From the NCBI GenBank assembly GCA_947623455.1, contig OX392528.1:52780322-52844321 (forward strand): 64,000 nt of DNA, read 5' to 3'. The translations under genes were made by a program, and so were the position numbers. This document shows, piece after piece, positions 62,239 through 64,000 of the stretch. The DNA comes from Mimachlamys varia. Lineage: Eukaryota; Mollusca; Bivalvia; Pectinida; Pectinidae. Each line of letters begins with the position of its first letter. Position 1 is the stretch's first letter. The notes beneath the pieces were generated by a model. That model saw nothing but the letters and a program-made list of their open reading frames with translations. It was not told the DNA's origin and ran no database searches.

Positions 62239-62390
62239 CATTGAAGTGTCTTGATGTGGTCTTTATGGTCGATATAAATGACAAAACTTAGCAGGAAAAT
62301 CATATTATATTGTGCGCTGGCGCAACATGATGTTTACTTGGAAAGCTGTCATTTATACGACCATGAAAACCATATACAGACACTCCAATG
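62239..62390. mobile_element. 152-bp inverted-repeat element
   Basis: The left arm cattgaagtgtcttgatgtg...tatggtcgatataaatgaca and the right arm tgtcatttatacgaccatga...cagacactccaatg are inverted complements over about 45 bp with roughly eight differences. The middle contains gtgcgctggcgcaac. Non-coding. Confidence 0.75.
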
Positions 62391-63114
62391 TTGAAAAAGT
62401 AACCGGCGTCTACATATAGTAATATCAATGTTTGATAAAACGTATGGATATGACAAATATTTGAATATTTAAAAAAAAAACTAAATTATATTTATAAATG
62501 AAATAGGATAATAAATATAAGACTGTACAGGTCTAATAAGGTTTGTATTTCTCATCTGAACGACATGACTCATTTAACGTATATTTTATTACCACTCTTT
62601 AAATCTGAACACATATGAAGATCGTATTTGAAGAAGAGAAGTGATACAAGGTTGTATAATCTAACCTTGAGAATGTCACACGTTATTTTATTTCCAGAGC
62701 GAGATGACTTATTTGCGACCCCCTCAAAGAGCCAAAATCAACGGTTTAGATATCATGTATAATTTATTTTGTATTCATGCCATGTCCAAATTGAAAGTTT
62801 GCGACGATCCGGGTGGTTATATGTAGGCGTGTGCACTACGTATACAAAACCACACAAATGTGTACTGTATGTTAAACAAATACATATATACGTAGTTACA
62901 AAAACAAATGTCTTAATATCCTATCAGATACTTATATAGAGATAACAGATATGTGGTCGAATGCTTTACACAGAAATCGCATTACAATTGATTACTCGAT
63001 AGGGTTTTTTTTATCAACCAGTACGTGTTCGTGTCAATCGGGAACCCTCGTCACTTTCTGAAAACGAGAATGTTTTGTTTGCGCAATGTACCGACGTCCG
63101 TTCCGGTTCTATCT
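62391..63114. other. unassigned AT-rich DNA
   Basis: No supported gene. Confidence 0.5.
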
Positions 63115-63307
63115 GGCCCCGGTTTCATCAACAATCCTTAACTTAAGCAAATTCCTTAACTTAATAAGCTCCATAGGAAATCATTACAAAATTTAAGGGG
63201 AAAATCCTTAGCTAAGGAACTTTCCTAAAATTTTGTAAAGCTTTCCTGTGGAGATTTTTAAGATAAGGAATTTTCTTAAGTTAAGGAACGTTGATGAAAC
63301 CGGGGCC
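63115..63307. mobile_element. 193-bp palindromic element, intact
   Basis: Begins ggccccggtttcatcaacaa and ends gatgaaaccggggcc. The terminal 15 bases are perfect inverted complements and the interior repeats the ttaacttaag and tccataggaaat motifs. Same length as 33,240-33,432. Confidence 0.9.
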
Positions 63308-63504
63308 TATATGTGACGTTTCAGTGACAAGTACAATACGTACACTGTCATCTTCATAAGACAAATGACCAATGAAGCGTACGAATTGGCAATATCTAAC
63401 CGAAGTGGATTCAGATATGCTTTGAATGCATGTTGTAATACCTATTCATAGAAATCTCAAAGTTAAGGCATCGAACCTACTGGTTGTAATGAAGAAAAAA
63501 AAAA

Positions 63505-63655
63505 ATAAGAGAATACCAAATCGTCAACAAAATCATAATCCGAACTCAAAATTGTTAAAACTAGAGTCAAAATATGAACAAAGGAAAGATTTATATGGAG
63601 ACCCCAGAGTCAAAATATGAACAAAGGAAAGATTTACATGGAGACCCAATAAAAG
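63505..63655 (-). mobile_element. retroelement 3' tail with 43-bp duplication, minus orientation
   Basis: gagaataccaaatcgtcaac, cataatccgaactcaaaatt and gatttacatggagaccc are the reverse complement of the 3' tail. A 43-bp segment starting agagtcaaaatatgaacaaa is tandemly duplicated (63,563 and 63,606) with one difference. The small open frame at 63,426-63,620 lies across it and is not a gene. Confidence 0.75.
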
Positions 63656-63663
63656 TACAAGAG

Positions 63664-63793
63664 AGAAAGACAGAATTTAAGGGGAAAATCTTAAGTTAAG
63701 GAGCTTTCCTTAAATTCTGTAATGCTTTCCTATGGAGATTTTTAAGTTAAGGAGTTTCCGTAAGATAAGGAACGTTGATGAAACCAGGGCCAG
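63664..63793. mobile_element. 193-bp palindromic element, truncated copy
   Basis: About two thirds of the element, from gaatttaaggggaaaatctt to gatgaaaccagggcc. The left end is missing and the fragment abuts the retroelement tail at 63,655, so one event probably removed or captured the junction. Confidence 0.8.
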
Positions 63794-64000
63794 GGTCGTT
63801 ATCGTTGAAGTGGTGGAACTGGTCGGTCCACAGTAGTTCGTTTATTAAATGAGCCAGACCTGGTAATCTGATGCGTCTTTCCGGCGAGCCTCCGGAAAGC
63901 CTTGCAAGGCCTGCATAAATATCTCCAGGTCCGTCAGGATTTATATCAGAAAATGTTACATTTCAAAACGGACAATCTGGTTGTTCAGCATAAACGAAAA
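63794..64000. other. unassigned right edge
   Basis: A slightly GC-richer patch (ctttccggcgagcctccgga) at about 63,878-63,900. No gene can be supported in the remaining sequence. Confidence 0.4.

Overview
The window is nuclear DNA from a multicellular animal, most likely a bivalve mollusc. It is AT-rich with very low coding density, and its one clear gene is interrupted by a GT-AG intron of about 10 kb. The rest is mostly minisatellites, short inverted-repeat DNA elements, tRNA-derived SINE copies and decayed reverse-transcriptase retroelements. The bivalve call rests on repeat families I recognise as common in mollusc genomes: a SINE with a tRNA-like head and a GGGTACTCCGG-type core, and the dispersed 'accagagggtctgtat' repeat. 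It is an inference, not a database match. There is no bacterial-style operon, CRISPR array, rRNA or functional tRNA. || Layout: 1-10.2 kb is one satellite array of a 20-bp unit (about 500 copies) with higher-order structure, running off the left edge. 10.2-36 kb is gene-poor. It holds minisatellites (36-bp, 41-bp and about 20-bp units), three copies of a CACAGGG-ended element (one with a SINE inside), a 384-bp TTAA-flanked element inserted into a 193-bp palindromic element, several fold-back elements, and one speculative first exon of a secreted or membrane protein near 19.1 kb. 36.2-47.2 kb is the only confident gene: two exons encode a 242-residue secreted protein with a signal peptide, an IGFBP-type N-terminal cysteine module, a follistatin/Kazal module and a very basic C-terminal tail. 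47.2-64 kb is again repetitive: two adjacent decayed copies of a reverse-transcriptase element (YIDD motif), several 3' tails of the same element in both orientations, and more inverted-repeat elements and minisatellites. || How the parts relate: the gene resembles the IGFBP7/KAZALD1 architecture in its first two modules but has an arginine/lysine-rich tail where those proteins carry an Ig domain. The repeats record ordered events. The clearest is a 384-bp element flanked by TTAA; removing it with one TTAA leaves a host element of exactly 193 bp, the length of two intact copies elsewhere in the window. Almost all remaining open frames are products of tandem repeats or random AT-rich sequence and are not annotated as genes.
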